A DNA stretch of 8,101 bases from a bacterium (GCA_028696285.1 JAQVHJ010000087.1:1-8101); one strand, 5' to 3'; positions 1 through 8,101 are shown, counted from the stretch's first letter. Program-made: numbers and translations. The notes: generated from the letters alone by a model not told the origin.

Positions 1-1335
1 TCCGTCATCTGTAATTTGGAGACGAACAGACCGGGGTTGACTTAATGTTTTTATGTTGAAGGGTAAAATCTCTTCAAATAACTCAAGAGAAGATCCGGAA
101 GTACTCCCGAATAATAAAACCAAACCGGACTTACCCTTGTTTACACTACTCTTAATTTTCCGCAATAAATTTTTATCAAGATACTCATTGCCGGGATTCC
201 CGATAATTACTAAATCAAATTCCTCCGGCTTTATTTCATCAAACAAGGCCTTACTTTTTTCGGCATCTGTTTTCTCTTCAATAATTAACCTGCCCTTTGA
301 ATCAAAAATATAGCTTTCCAAATCAATTCGCTTATTCATTTTCAGGATTCTCTTTAAAAAACTGTAATCCCACCCGGGTGAAAATTCTAAATACAAAACA
401 CGGTATCTCGGCTTTCTTACTACAATGCTCCTTTTTACGAGATTATTCCGCGGATTATCTTCAATGAAATCCCCCGTCAATTTTACGGTCAAGATAAACT
501 GCCCTTCCTTTGATAATGCAAGGTTTTCATTAAATTGCTTCTCATCAAAATCCGATTCAGGTGAATATTTTTTCTCTAATATCATCTTATTATCCAGGAG
601 CATCTCTATTTTTACTTCCTGCTTCTCTAAATTTCGAAATTCTGTGTCAAATAAGATCTCCGTACTCTCATCTCGGTAAAATATCTCAGGGATTTCCGCG
701 GAAGTAATTGCAGCATCACGGTCGGAATAAAACCCGCCCACTCCATAACTGATGACAGGAATGCCGTAATCCTTGAAATCAGTAAGTTCTTCTGTTATAC
801 TCGAGGATACATTTTCAATACCGTCCGAGAAAATTAATATTCCTGAAATATTCCAAAGCATCCCTTCATTTTTTATTTTCTTAAGAGCATTTATGATCCC
901 GGTCCCTTTTCCAGAGGCCTTCAACCTCTTTAAGTCTCTCTCCTTTACAGAATATAAATCCTCGTCAAACCGATAAAAATGAAAGGCGTAATTATCCCTA
1001 ACTTTCGGATTAACAAAATCTGTTGAACGTATATAATCCAGAACAAGGTCAAATCTTGATTCTTTCTGATCTTGATCTTTAAGTGACATGCTTAACGAAG
1101 TGTCAAGCAAGATAATCACATTGGATGGATGTATTATCCGCTCTTCCTTCTTAAGAACAGGATTAAGAATTATAAATATCAGAATGGCAAACGAAATTAT
1201 CCGCATAATCCGCAATACCCAGAGAATACCGGGACTCAAGAATGAAAACCGGTACGATATATAAATTACCGCCAATAACAAAATGAAAACAGGAATTAAA
1301 ATGTATAAGGAAATAGGATTATCAAATACTGTCAT
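1..1335 (-). CDS. Membrane-anchored VWA-domain protein, 3' end outside window
   Basis: Open frame of 445 codons from the ATG at 1335 to the left edge with no stop, so the C-terminus is missing. Residues 8-28 and 37-61 form two hydrophobic membrane helices. A VWA domain follows with a complete metal-ion-dependent adhesion site: D78-T-S80-L-S82, T145 and D171 (in IFSDG). After a linker with beta-rich character (about 190-300), residues 310-445 (YRVLYLEFSPGWDYSFLKRI, then FDLVIIGNPG and GLVLLFGSTSG) resemble the class I glutamine-amidotransferase-like fold often found in this protein type. Families with this layout occur in Bacteroidota, Planctomycetota and relatives and lack a settled function; a scaffold or metal-dependent protein-binding role at the inner membrane is inferred. 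The start is 4 bases past the patatin stop, no in-frame alternative exists immediately upstream (a TGA lies at 1345-1347), and the Shine-Dalgarno match is weak, so coupling to the upstream gene is likely. Relatives usually exceed 600 residues. Confidence 0.87.
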   Translation of the reverse strand, partial: MTVFDNPISLYILIPVFILLLAVIYISYRFSFLSPGILWVLRIMRIISFAILIFIILNPVLKKEERIIHPSNVIILLDTSLSMSLKDQDQKESRFDLVLDYIRSTDFVNPKVRDNYAFHFYRFDEDLYSVKERDLKRLKASGKGTGIINALKKIKNEGMLWNISGILIFSDGIENVSSSITEELTDFKDYGIPVISYGVGGFYSDRDAAITSAEIPEIFYRDESTEILFDTEFRNLEKQEVKIEMLLDNKMILEKKYSPESDFDEKQFNENLALSKEGQFILTVKLTGDFIEDNPRNNLVKRSIVVRKPRYRVLYLEFSPGWDYSFLKRILKMNKRIDLESYIFDSKGRLIIEEKTDAEKSKALFDEIKPEEFDLVIIGNPGNEYLDKNLLRKIKSSVNKGKSGLVLLFGSTSGSSLELFEEILPFNIKTLSQPRSVRLQITDDG

Positions 1336-1339
1336 TACA

Positions 1340-2287
1340 TTACTTCATCTCAATTTTTGCGCGGAATGTTTTATAAAAACTTTTCCTGATTCCCGACTTA
1401 TTATTCCGACCTTTAAAAACACCCTTCAATTCATTCAAGTGGCTAAGCGCGCGCGCCCGACCTAAGTTTACTATCTTCTCAAAATTAGAGAAATCAAACC
1501 AGTTATACATGTCAATATCAGGCTCCAGGAGAAAATCTGAGAAATTCTCTTTATACCTTTCCATTTCCTTTGCGCGGAGGTACATTGTAAATTCCAGAAG
1601 TTCATATCCGTTCCTGAATTGATTCTTACATCTGGAACTGCTTGCAGATACAGAAAAAATATTATCTGCTCCCGCATAAAATGCGATATCGGATGCTATA
1701 TTACTGATTACCCCTCCATCAACATATAAACCCCCGTCTATCTCAACAGGTTTAAATACTGCTGGGATCGTTGCACTTGCAATTACCGGCTTCAAAAGAG
1801 GGCCTTGGGAAAAAGCGACTAAGGAAGAATTATCCAGGCGGGTAGTAACTGAATAAAATTTCATCTTTAGATCTTCAAATTTCTTATCACCGAAATCCTT
1901 CTCAAATTTCTCCTTGAGAAAGTCCTTCTGGAAGAATGAAACCTTATCAAGTCCAAGACGTGAGGTAGCAAGGAAATTCCTGACTCCTTTTAATCCATCC
2001 CTGATTTTCTCTAATGCATTCTCTTCTTCAATATCCTTTCGAAAGGTTTCCTCAATATCCTTAAGCTCTGGATCATCAATAAATTCCTTTACGACATCCT
2101 TTACCTTTCGGCTGTCCTTGTACAATGCATAAAGCGCTCCAATCAGCGCACCCATACTCGTCCCTATAATTATATCAGGAATTAAATTATTCTCCTCCAG
2201 AACTTCGATTACTCCAATATGACAAAAACCCCGAGCACCTCCGCCCCCAAGAACAAGCGCTGTTTTTGATTTAGTAAATAGTCCCAT
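1340..2287 (-). CDS. Patatin-like phospholipase (RssA/NTE-type)
   Basis: Predicted serine acyl hydrolase of the patatin family, which cleaves acyl esters of phospholipids or lysophospholipids with a Ser-Asp dyad. The signatures are complete: oxyanion-hole loop GGGGARG (14-20), nucleophile elbow G-T-S-M-G with S44 (42-46), the conserved ASATIPAVFKPV block (170-181) and the catalytic aspartate D190 in YVDGGVISNI. The 315-residue length is normal for short bacterial members. No signal peptide, membrane helix or outer-membrane barrel is visible, so it is probably cytoplasmic or peripheral at the membrane; the C-terminal tail (from about 292) is strongly basic and could touch membrane phosphates. 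It starts 5 bases after addA and ends 4 bases before the VWA gene, so it is clearly within the operon. Its substrate cannot be deduced. No nucleotide cyclase of the CBASS type, which uses patatin effectors, is present in the window. Confidence 0.9.
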   Translation of the reverse strand: MGLFTKSKTALVLGGGGARGFCHIGVIEVLEENNLIPDIIIGTSMGALIGALYALYKDSRKVKDVVKEFIDDPELKDIEETFRKDIEEENALEKIRDGLKGVRNFLATSRLGLDKVSFFQKDFLKEKFEKDFGDKKFEDLKMKFYSVTTRLDNSSLVAFSQGPLLKPVIASATIPAVFKPVEIDGGLYVDGGVISNIASDIAFYAGADNIFSVSASSSRCKNQFRNGYELLEFTMYLRAKEMERYKENFSDFLLEPDIDMYNWFDFSNFEKIVNLGRARALSHLNELKGVFKGRNNKSGIRKSFYKTFRAKIEMK

Positions 2288-2292
2288 ATTCT

Positions 2293-5200
2293 TTAGTCTC
2301 CTTTTAGTATTTCTTTAAATTCACAATATTTACAGCGTTCACTATTTTCATCATATTCACAATCGAAGATTTTATTCTCGATATTTTCTCCTTTCAACTG
2401 TAATATTTCACTGATAATCCCCTTTACTCTTACCTCTACATCGGACAAAATTGAACTGTCAATAACCTTAATCTTATTAGGGTAAACAAAATAAATTTCC
2501 ACAGCAAGATCATCTTCCGAAAAGATCTCCTTAATTGCATTGTAGTAAATAAACATTTGCACAAGGTATTTCTTTGATTGCGAATCCACTTGCTCCTTTG
2601 TAATCTTATTACTTTTAAAATCAACAACATAATACTTTCCTGAGTTCTTATATATTAAATCTATCTTACTGTGAATGGTTGTATTGTTAAGTTTTGAGGT
2701 TATTTCTATCTCCCTCCAAACCTTCTCTGCGCTTCGAACCTTGTTCCATTCATCTGACTCTAAGGCCTTTTCAAGACGTGAAGAATATTTACCTGCCCTG
2801 TCAACGGAAAAACCCAGATTAATCAATTCAGATTCAATCTCTTCCTTAGTATAATCCCTTTTCAGATCAGCTTTCTGGAAAAACTCATGAACTATTAACC
2901 CCTCCGATGCTGCGTCTTCACTCTCCGAAACCTTCAGCGCCTCAGCATGAAGAACATATTTAAGATAATATCTGTATGGACAATTCTCATAATCTGTTAA
3001 CTGCGTCGGAGTCAGTTCTGCCTCTTTCTTCTTCATTAATTCAGGTGGAAATCCCCTTGAAAATCTTTCCGCATTTTCTATTATACGTGTATCGATATTT
3101 TCTGATTTACTTTTTTCGGTAATGTATTTCTGCAATTTTTCTTGCGGTGAATTGACAAGGTCCTTCCATCGCACTGGAAGTTTCTTATACCTGCTTTCAC
3201 GGAACTCTGTAATCTTTGTAATATTCAATTTAGGTAATACCGATGAGTACTTGCTCTTGAAATCGTCTGTCTGCATATATCTCAGAACCCAATTTAAATA
3301 TGTCTCTGATTTCAACTTTGAATCGGTTCCTCCTGAAATAATCAGATGCTCTTTTACCCTCGTCGCAGAAACATAAAATACTCTTCTCTGCTCCTGCATC
3401 TCCTCTAAACTGCGCTTCTCCTTAAACTTCTTAAATAGTGGTGTCTCATAGTATTTCTCTTCTTCCGGATCTTCTTTTACCCTTACTAGGAATCCAAGAT
3501 CAAAATCCAGGTCAAATATATTAGGAGAATCATTCTTGAAACCTCGGCCTGAATCGGCAATAATTACAATGGGGAATTCAAGACCTTTCGCTTGGTGTAT
3601 TGTCATTATCTTAACCACTTCACTCTTCTCCGAAGATATCTGCGCCTCACCCTGGCGAACTTCGCTTACCTTCAGAAATTCAATATGTTCAAGAAAATTA
3701 CTTAAGTTATTCCCGCTCTCTTTTTCAAATTCAGAAGCTAACCTTATTAACTTATTTATATTGGCATAAGCCCGGAAACCACGTGGTTCAGATAAGATAA
3801 ACAGGTCATAACCTGTCTCCTTAATAATAAACCTGACTAACTCGTGAAGTTTAAATGAATAAAGATTATTCCGGATATTATCAAAACATTCAAGAAAATG
3901 CATGAATTTCTCACGGTCTTCCTTCGAAAACATCTCTATTATCCGGTGATTTCTTAATCCCCTGTAAATAAATCCGGGGGTAATCCGATCATTAGATATT
4001 TGTTTCCGGAATAGTTTCCCTAAAATAAATAAACCGTCAATTGAAATGTTTACAAAGTACGAACGCAGAACCTGGAGAAGAACAAAATCATTAAACGGAT
4101 TCAGGAGAAGTTTTGAGTAGTTTAAGAAATCGGTTATCTCCTCCTTTAAAAAATAACCCCACCCGCTTAAAATGAAATAAGGAATCTCGAGACTTCGTAA
4201 TGCATTTTCATAAATATTAAAATCGGTAAATGACCTTAAGAGTATTGCAAAATCACCATAATGCACATCCCGGGCAGTCTTTGTCTTCTTATCAAATATC
4301 GTGAGTTCACGGTTGTCAACTATTTCTTTGATCCTTTCAGATAAAATCGCTGCCTCGGTCAGTCTTGAATCATTCGCGCTCATATCTTCTGTATAAATGA
4401 TTTCAATGGATGGGCTCTTCTTCTCTCCGTATTTAAAAGCCGGTTCCAGCTTTTCATACTTCAGTTCCTCCGCTCCTTCCCAGATTTTAGTGAATAAGTT
4501 ATTTATGAACTCTATTATCTCTGCCCTTGTCCTGAAACTCTCGTCAAGTATATGCAATGGCTCTTTCGGACCTTTAACTTCAGCTAAATCATTATGCAGT
4601 TTCCGGAACCCCCCTATATCAGCATCACGGAAACCATAGATGCTCTGCTTAATGTCTCCTACATAAAATTCCATCGTAGAAGCGGTGATTAAGTATGAAA
4701 TTATTTTCATCTGTAAACGGTTGGTGTCTTGGAGCTCGTCAACTAAAATACCTAAAAACCGGTTTTGAAGTATTTCAAGGACATTCTTCTTATTCCGGAG
4801 AAGATACAAAACCTTCAGCTGCAGATCCTCAAAGTCAAGGTAGCTGAGCCGGGCTTTCTCTTCTTCATACGAAACGCTGAATAAATTCAGAAGCTTGATG
4901 TACTGCGGAAGATAAACGGTTTTGGAATAATATTCATAATACTCATCTTTAAATTGTATGAAGATTCTTTTTAGTCCCTGGTAATCTATCTTAAAATCAC
5001 TTTTTCCCTGATATGTAATTTGGGATATATATTCATTCAGTACAGATATTTCTTCAAATTCCGGAAGGTCCTTTTTAAGGATATCCTTACAGTCATTCGA
5101 TAACTCTGAAATAAGTTCAAAATCCTTAGGGTATTTCTTTACAGCTTCAGAAGAACCTCTCCATGTTTGTAAAAACCTGCTTATATACTCAGTAAATTCC

Positions 5201-5766
5201 GTAAAACTCCTTGTGGGATTCAAGGTGTCAGAATTTGATTGTAAATAATCCTCAGGAGATAAGCCTGCTGTACGCAATTTATCATAAACGTCAAGGATTG
5301 ATTTCTTGATATTCTTAAGCTTATTATTAAAAAGAAGATTAATTATATCCTTATCGTCTAAAGTAAATGCATTGTTAAAAACATCATCGAAAATTTTTTC
5401 CGTGATTATTTCAGGGTAGATCAGGACATTAAACTCCGGGTCAATCCCTGCTTCCAAGGCAAATTCCTTCAAAATCCTTGAACAGAAACCATGTATAGTG
5501 CCAATATACGACTGATTAAATTTTTCAATCAATTCAAAATCCCCCGTCTCAAGCAATTTCTCAAATATCCTCTCCTTCATCTCCTGCGCTGCTTTCTCTG
5601 TAAATGTAATTGACAATATCCTGTCAACCGGGAATTTATTCTTTAGGACAAAACGTAAATATTTATCCACGAGAACAGTCGTCTTTCCTGTCCCTGCTCC
5701 TGCTGACACGAGAACTTTCTTATTATCGGATTCAATCGCTTTTCTCTGTTTCTCAGTCAACCCCAT
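2293..5766 (-). CDS. addA: AddA-like UvrD-family helicase with C-terminal PD-(D/E)XK nuclease
   Basis: ATP-driven superfamily 1 (SF1A) helicase and nuclease subunit of AddAB. It unwinds broken DNA ends and should cut one strand while AddB cuts the other. All motor motifs are visible: Q motif (Q7), Walker A SAGAGTGKTT with K28 (21-30), Ia ITFTEKAA (53-60), TIHGFC (90-95), Walker B LVDELQDTN (341-349), motif III GDIKQSIYGFR (370-380), IV ESFRTR (409-414), V MTIHQAKGLEF (721-731) and VI RRVFYVSATR (794-803). The C-terminal nuclease has H960, D1036, the D1049-F-K1051 core and Q1070. Cysteines C929, C1136, C1145 and C1148 flank the nuclease core and could hold an iron-sulphur cluster, although C-x8-C-x2-C is not the usual spacing. 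The length, 1,157 residues, is normal for AddA. The ATG overlaps the end of addB by 14 bases and has a good ribosome binding site. The protein looks intact and catalytically complete. RecB is less likely because the partner is AddB-like and no RecC or RecD is seen. Confidence 0.93.
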   Translation of the reverse strand: MGLTEKQRKAIESDNKKVLVSAGAGTGKTTVLVDKYLRFVLKNKFPVDRILSITFTEKAAQEMKERIFEKLLETGDFELIEKFNQSYIGTIHGFCSRILKEFALEAGIDPEFNVLIYPEIITEKIFDDVFNNAFTLDDKDIINLLFNNKLKNIKKSILDVYDKLRTAGLSPEDYLQSNSDTLNPTRSFTEFTEYISRFLQTWRGSSEAVKKYPKDFELISELSNDCKDILKKDLPEFEEISVLNEYISQITYQGKSDFKIDYQGLKRIFIQFKDEYYEYYSKTVYLPQYIKLLNLFSVSYEEEKARLSYLDFEDLQLKVLYLLRNKKNVLEILQNRFLGILVDELQDTNRLQMKIISYLITASTMEFYVGDIKQSIYGFRDADIGGFRKLHNDLAEVKGPKEPLHILDESFRTRAEIIEFINNLFTKIWEGAEELKYEKLEPAFKYGEKKSPSIEIIYTEDMSANDSRLTEAAILSERIKEIVDNRELTIFDKKTKTARDVHYGDFAILLRSFTDFNIYENALRSLEIPYFILSGWGYFLKEEITDFLNYSKLLLNPFNDFVLLQVLRSYFVNISIDGLFILGKLFRKQISNDRITPGFIYRGLRNHRIIEMFSKEDREKFMHFLECFDNIRNNLYSFKLHELVRFIIKETGYDLFILSEPRGFRAYANINKLIRLASEFEKESGNNLSNFLEHIEFLKVSEVRQGEAQISSEKSEVVKIMTIHQAKGLEFPIVIIADSGRGFKNDSPNIFDLDFDLGFLVRVKEDPEEEKYYETPLFKKFKEKRSLEEMQEQRRVFYVSATRVKEHLIISGGTDSKLKSETYLNWVLRYMQTDDFKSKYSSVLPKLNITKITEFRESRYKKLPVRWKDLVNSPQEKLQKYITEKSKSENIDTRIIENAERFSRGFPPELMKKKEAELTPTQLTDYENCPYRYYLKYVLHAEALKVSESEDAASEGLIVHEFFQKADLKRDYTKEEIESELINLGFSVDRAGKYSSRLEKALESDEWNKVRSAEKVWREIEITSKLNNTTIHSKIDLIYKNSGKYYVVDFKSNKITKEQVDSQSKKYLVQMFIYYNAIKEIFSEDDLAVEIYFVYPNKIKVIDSSILSDVEVRVKGIISEILQLKGENIENKIFDCEYDENSERCKYCEFKEILKGD
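2298..2305 (-). promoter_or_regulatory. Ribosome binding site of the patatin gene
   Basis: AAAAGGAG on the minus strand stands 10 bases before the ATG at 2287. It lies within the last codons of addA, just before its TAA. It supports the chosen start and suggests that translation of the phospholipase gene depends on ribosomes finishing addA. Confidence 0.65.
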
Positions 5767-8101
5767 CTTTCACCTCAAATTTTAATTGTCTTACTTCTGA
5801 AGGCTCTTCCCAATCATACAATTTAAACCGGCAGATATTTGACGACGGACAATAATCACACGGATGTTTCGGGTCTATCGGTGAAATACTAAAATCACCC
5901 GAAAGTATCATGTTATACAAAGCCGTTGCTTTTGCAACATAAAATTCATTCATACTCTTAAAATCAAAATATTTAACCTTTTTATTCTCAATCAAGGACT
6001 TATAACTATTATCAAAAATACTGCTTCTTACCTGGGACTTAATTCCTATTAATTCTCCGCCTATGACATCCTTCCCGAATTTCTCCTGAACCATATAGAT
6101 ATAAAGCGGAATCTGAAATTGTATCCCGTCAACAATATTTTTTGCAAGCTGATTCCTGGTTATTTTACTGTACTTATAATCTCCGACTATTAAACTTTCA
6201 CCATTACTGTCTATCCTGTCAACCTTACCTCCAAACCTGAATTGAACATCCTTATAATTGATCAGGAAAACATCTTCAAATCCTATCTTGTCTTCAAAAT
6301 ATTCCGGGATGAATTCACTCCGATTAGTTAAAAATACATATTCGTAACGTATGAATTTTAAAAGATTCTTTCTGACTGTTTCTCGTTCAAGAAACTCATA
6401 ATACGGAGGAGCGCCGGGGGCAAATTTCCCCGGGAAATTTTCAAATATTTCATTAAACATCTTTTCAAGTTCATTCGCGGTAATTTTATTCACCGGGAAA
6501 CTCCCAGCTTTCTTTAACTTCTTAAAAATACTATCAAGTATTTTATGTACGTTTTCTCCGGATCTTGTGGGGACTGCGCCGGTTTCAATCGGTTGAACCT
6601 TCAGAATTTGCGAAATAAAAAATTGGAAAGGACACCCGAGATATGAGGTCAGTTTTGTCTGATCCATAATTATATTAAATGATTTTAATATCTTTTTATT
6701 ATTTTCATTCAACGTGGTTTTAAATGTAAAAATGCGGTTAGTTAAAATTCTGTACATATTAAAGAGGTCATCATCTGAGAATTTTTGAAGATAACCATAG
6801 ATCGGGGACGATGTATTGGAAAGATTATAAATGATCCTCAGGTTAAAATCAGGCATGTTAAATATTTCAGGTAATTCCGGGATTATTTTATCAGGTGTGG
6901 TTAAAGAAACGTGCTTTTCATAATATTCCTCTGAAACAATCTTCTTCATCTCATGTATGAACGGGGAGATATTCTGCGGCACTCCGTCTTCGTTATATTT
7001 GTCATAACAGAAGTACATACGTTTTCTTGCTGTCTTTAAAAGTAGGTAGAATAAGTACCTGTCACCTAAAACCTTTTCAGTGTGTTCAAAAAATGTTCTC
7101 GGTCGTTTTTTGTTTATCTCCAATATCTCTGAATATGAAAAGAACGGATTTATTTTTCCCGGAGCAGGAATGGTATTCTCCCCGAGATTGATAATATAAA
7201 CATACTCAAAGTGCATCTCCCTCGCTGATGAAAAGTCAATTACCCTTACTCCTTTGAAATTATTTCTGATCGAAGGTATAATAACACTTGAAATAACCGA
7301 TATCATGCTCTCAATAATCTCTTCTTTCGAAATATCAGGTTGTTCCGAAATCTCGTTGAACTCTAATAATACCTTGAAATTCTTAATTATATTATTTATC
7401 AGTTTGAAATTTTGATATGTCCCGTTAATTGATAAAAGCCTTTTATTATTTAACAGATTGAATTCGTTAAGGAATAACTCCTTAAATACATTTATACCCG
7501 CACTTAAACTCGAAGCTTTTGTCAATTCAATATTTATATTTTCGACCTTTTTCAAGAACTCCAGAATTGCTTCCATATCCGGTTGTCTGTTATCGGTAAG
7601 GTGTTTGATCAAACTGGTGCAATCAAGTTGGAAATAGTTATTCTGCAGTTCGATCTCCAACTGCTCAACAGACTCAATTGGAATCTCTGAAATAGGATCC
7701 TTCAGTATCAGCATTAAATTATCTGCAGATGGGTACCCCCTTATCAACTGCAAAATTTCAATGAGATACCGTTTAAGGGGAAGATATTCCTCTAAATGCT
7801 CGTAAAATTCAACAGGAATTCCGTAGAGTTTCGATTTCTCCAATATAATTTCACGAAGAGTAGAATCCGGATTCCAGAGTATTACGATATCTTCTAATGA
7901 AACACCATCAAATATTATGTTCTTATAAATCTCTGTAAATATACTGTTAATCTCCTTCTCAAGTCCGGATGACTCAATAAAATAAAACTCATCTGTTAAA
8001 TTCAATTTCGTCTTTTTCTTATACCCTGAAGAAAATTCTTCTGCTGCATCAATAAAAGAATCCCGCTCTGTCTTCACCCGGGTCTCAGTAACGTGATATT
8101 G
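5753..8101 (-). CDS. addB: AddB-like helicase-nuclease subunit (PD-(D/E)XK nuclease), 5' end outside window
   Basis: Probable second subunit of the AddAB helicase-nuclease, which resects double-strand DNA ends in the cytoplasm for RecA loading. The frame is open to the right edge: eight more codons precede the GTG at 8077 and no ribosome binding site stands before it, so the true start and the N-terminal motor part lie outside. Numbering residues from that GTG, about 30-115 resemble the start of the second helicase domain. A degenerate motif-V-like stretch follows at 278-300 (DFSSAREMHFEYVYI) and a motif-VI-like stretch at 339-358. The nuclease domain has H511, D620, the D633-Y-K635 core and Q655. 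Four cysteines (C482, then C740-x2-C743-x5-C749) match the iron-sulphur staple known from AddB and Cas4-type nucleases. The stop codon lies inside addA (14-base overlap), implying translational coupling. At least 782 residues are present; Bacillus AddB has about 1,170. The nuclease assignment is firm. The name AddB rests on domain order and the AddA neighbour. Confidence 0.88.
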   Translation of the reverse strand, partial: QYHVTETRVKTERDSFIDAAEEFSSGYKKKTKLNLTDEFYFIESSGLEKEINSIFTEIYKNIIFDGVSLEDIVILWNPDSTLREIILEKSKLYGIPVEFYEHLEEYLPLKRYLIEILQLIRGYPSADNLMLILKDPISEIPIESVEQLEIELQNNYFQLDCTSLIKHLTDNRQPDMEAILEFLKKVENINIELTKASSLSAGINVFKELFLNEFNLLNNKRLLSINGTYQNFKLINNIIKNFKVLLEFNEISEQPDISKEEIIESMISVISSVIIPSIRNNFKGVRVIDFSSAREMHFEYVYIINLGENTIPAPGKINPFFSYSEILEINKKRPRTFFEHTEKVLGDRYLFYLLLKTARKRMYFCYDKYNEDGVPQNISPFIHEMKKIVSEEYYEKHVSLTTPDKIIPELPEIFNMPDFNLRIIYNLSNTSSPIYGYLQKFSDDDLFNMYRILTNRIFTFKTTLNENNKKILKSFNIIMDQTKLTSYLGCPFQFFISQILKVQPIETGAVPTRSGENVHKILDSIFKKLKKAGSFPVNKITANELEKMFNEIFENFPGKFAPGAPPYYEFLERETVRKNLLKFIRYEYVFLTNRSEFIPEYFEDKIGFEDVFLINYKDVQFRFGGKVDRIDSNGESLIVGDYKYSKITRNQLAKNIVDGIQFQIPLYIYMVQEKFGKDVIGGELIGIKSQVRSSIFDNSYKSLIENKKVKYFDFKSMNEFYVAKATALYNMILSGDFSISPIDPKHPCDYCPSSNICRFKLYDWEEPSEVRQLKFEVKDGVD
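5767..5776 (-). promoter_or_regulatory. Ribosome binding site of addA
   Basis: On the minus strand GAGGTGAAAG directly precedes the ATG at 5766. GAGGTGA matches the 3' part of the classical Shine-Dalgarno consensus. It lies inside the last codons of addB, supporting both this start and coupled translation. Confidence 0.65.

Noticed and set aside
1336..1342. ATG at 1338-1340 overlapping the patatin stop as a possible VWA start
   Set aside because: This ATG is followed at once by TAA in its own frame; the VWA frame begins at the ATG at 1335.
1447..1456. Run of five GC dinucleotides in otherwise AT-rich DNA
   Set aside because: It simply encodes part of the GRARA stretch of the patatin protein; no paired structure or repeat unit around it is convincing.
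1471..1677. Minus-strand 68-codon open frame inside the patatin gene
   Set aside because: It is out of frame with the patatin gene, which has complete catalytic motifs across the same DNA, and has no domain of its own.
1340..2287. Patatin as a CBASS-type defence effector
   Set aside because: No CD-NTase, ubiquitin-like or other CBASS accessory gene is in the window, and the protein resembles general short bacterial patatins.
5610..5855. Plus-strand open frames of 60-86 codons across the window, including this one spanning the addB/addA junction
   Set aside because: They lie antisense to well-supported genes with recognisable domains, have low-complexity Ser/Phe/Leu-rich translations typical of reverse-frame shadows, and show no motif.

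Overview
The window is a stretch of one minus-strand gene cluster with essentially no non-coding DNA. In transcription order (right to left) it holds four co-directional genes: an AddB-like helicase-nuclease subunit whose 5' part lies beyond the right edge, a complete AddA-like UvrD-family helicase-nuclease, a complete patatin-like phospholipase, and the first 445 codons of a membrane-anchored von Willebrand factor A (VWA) protein that runs off the left edge. The spacings are a 14-base overlap, a 5-base gap and a 4-base gap, so a single polycistronic transcript is likely. No promoter, terminator, RNA gene, mobile element or CRISPR array is visible, and no gap exceeds 300 bases.

The DNA is AT-rich and the proteins are rich in Ile, Lys, Glu, Asn and Phe. 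The VWA protein (two N-terminal membrane helices, intact MIDAS motif, then a glutamine-amidotransferase-like fold) and AddAB homologues with Cys-rich nuclease domains recall Bacteroidota/Ignavibacteriota-type bacteria. Two genes have clear Shine-Dalgarno sequences, which are uncommon in the Bacteroidia and fit a more basal lineage of that group better. The taxonomic assignment is inference only.

AddA and AddB should form the heterodimer that unwinds and resects double-strand DNA ends for RecA-dependent repair and degrades unprotected linear DNA. AddA carries all the UvrD/Rep motor motifs plus a PD-(D/E)XK nuclease. AddB carries the C-terminal helicase-like fold and a second PD-(D/E)XK nuclease with a canonical four-cysteine iron-sulphur staple. 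AddA also has four suitably placed cysteines but in a different spacing, which is the most interesting molecular detail here. The patatin and VWA proteins have no known role with AddAB; their tight linkage may be functional or just operon packing. I see no convincing evidence of a wholly new system. The best leads are the atypical AddA cysteine set and the AddAB-patatin-VWA linkage.
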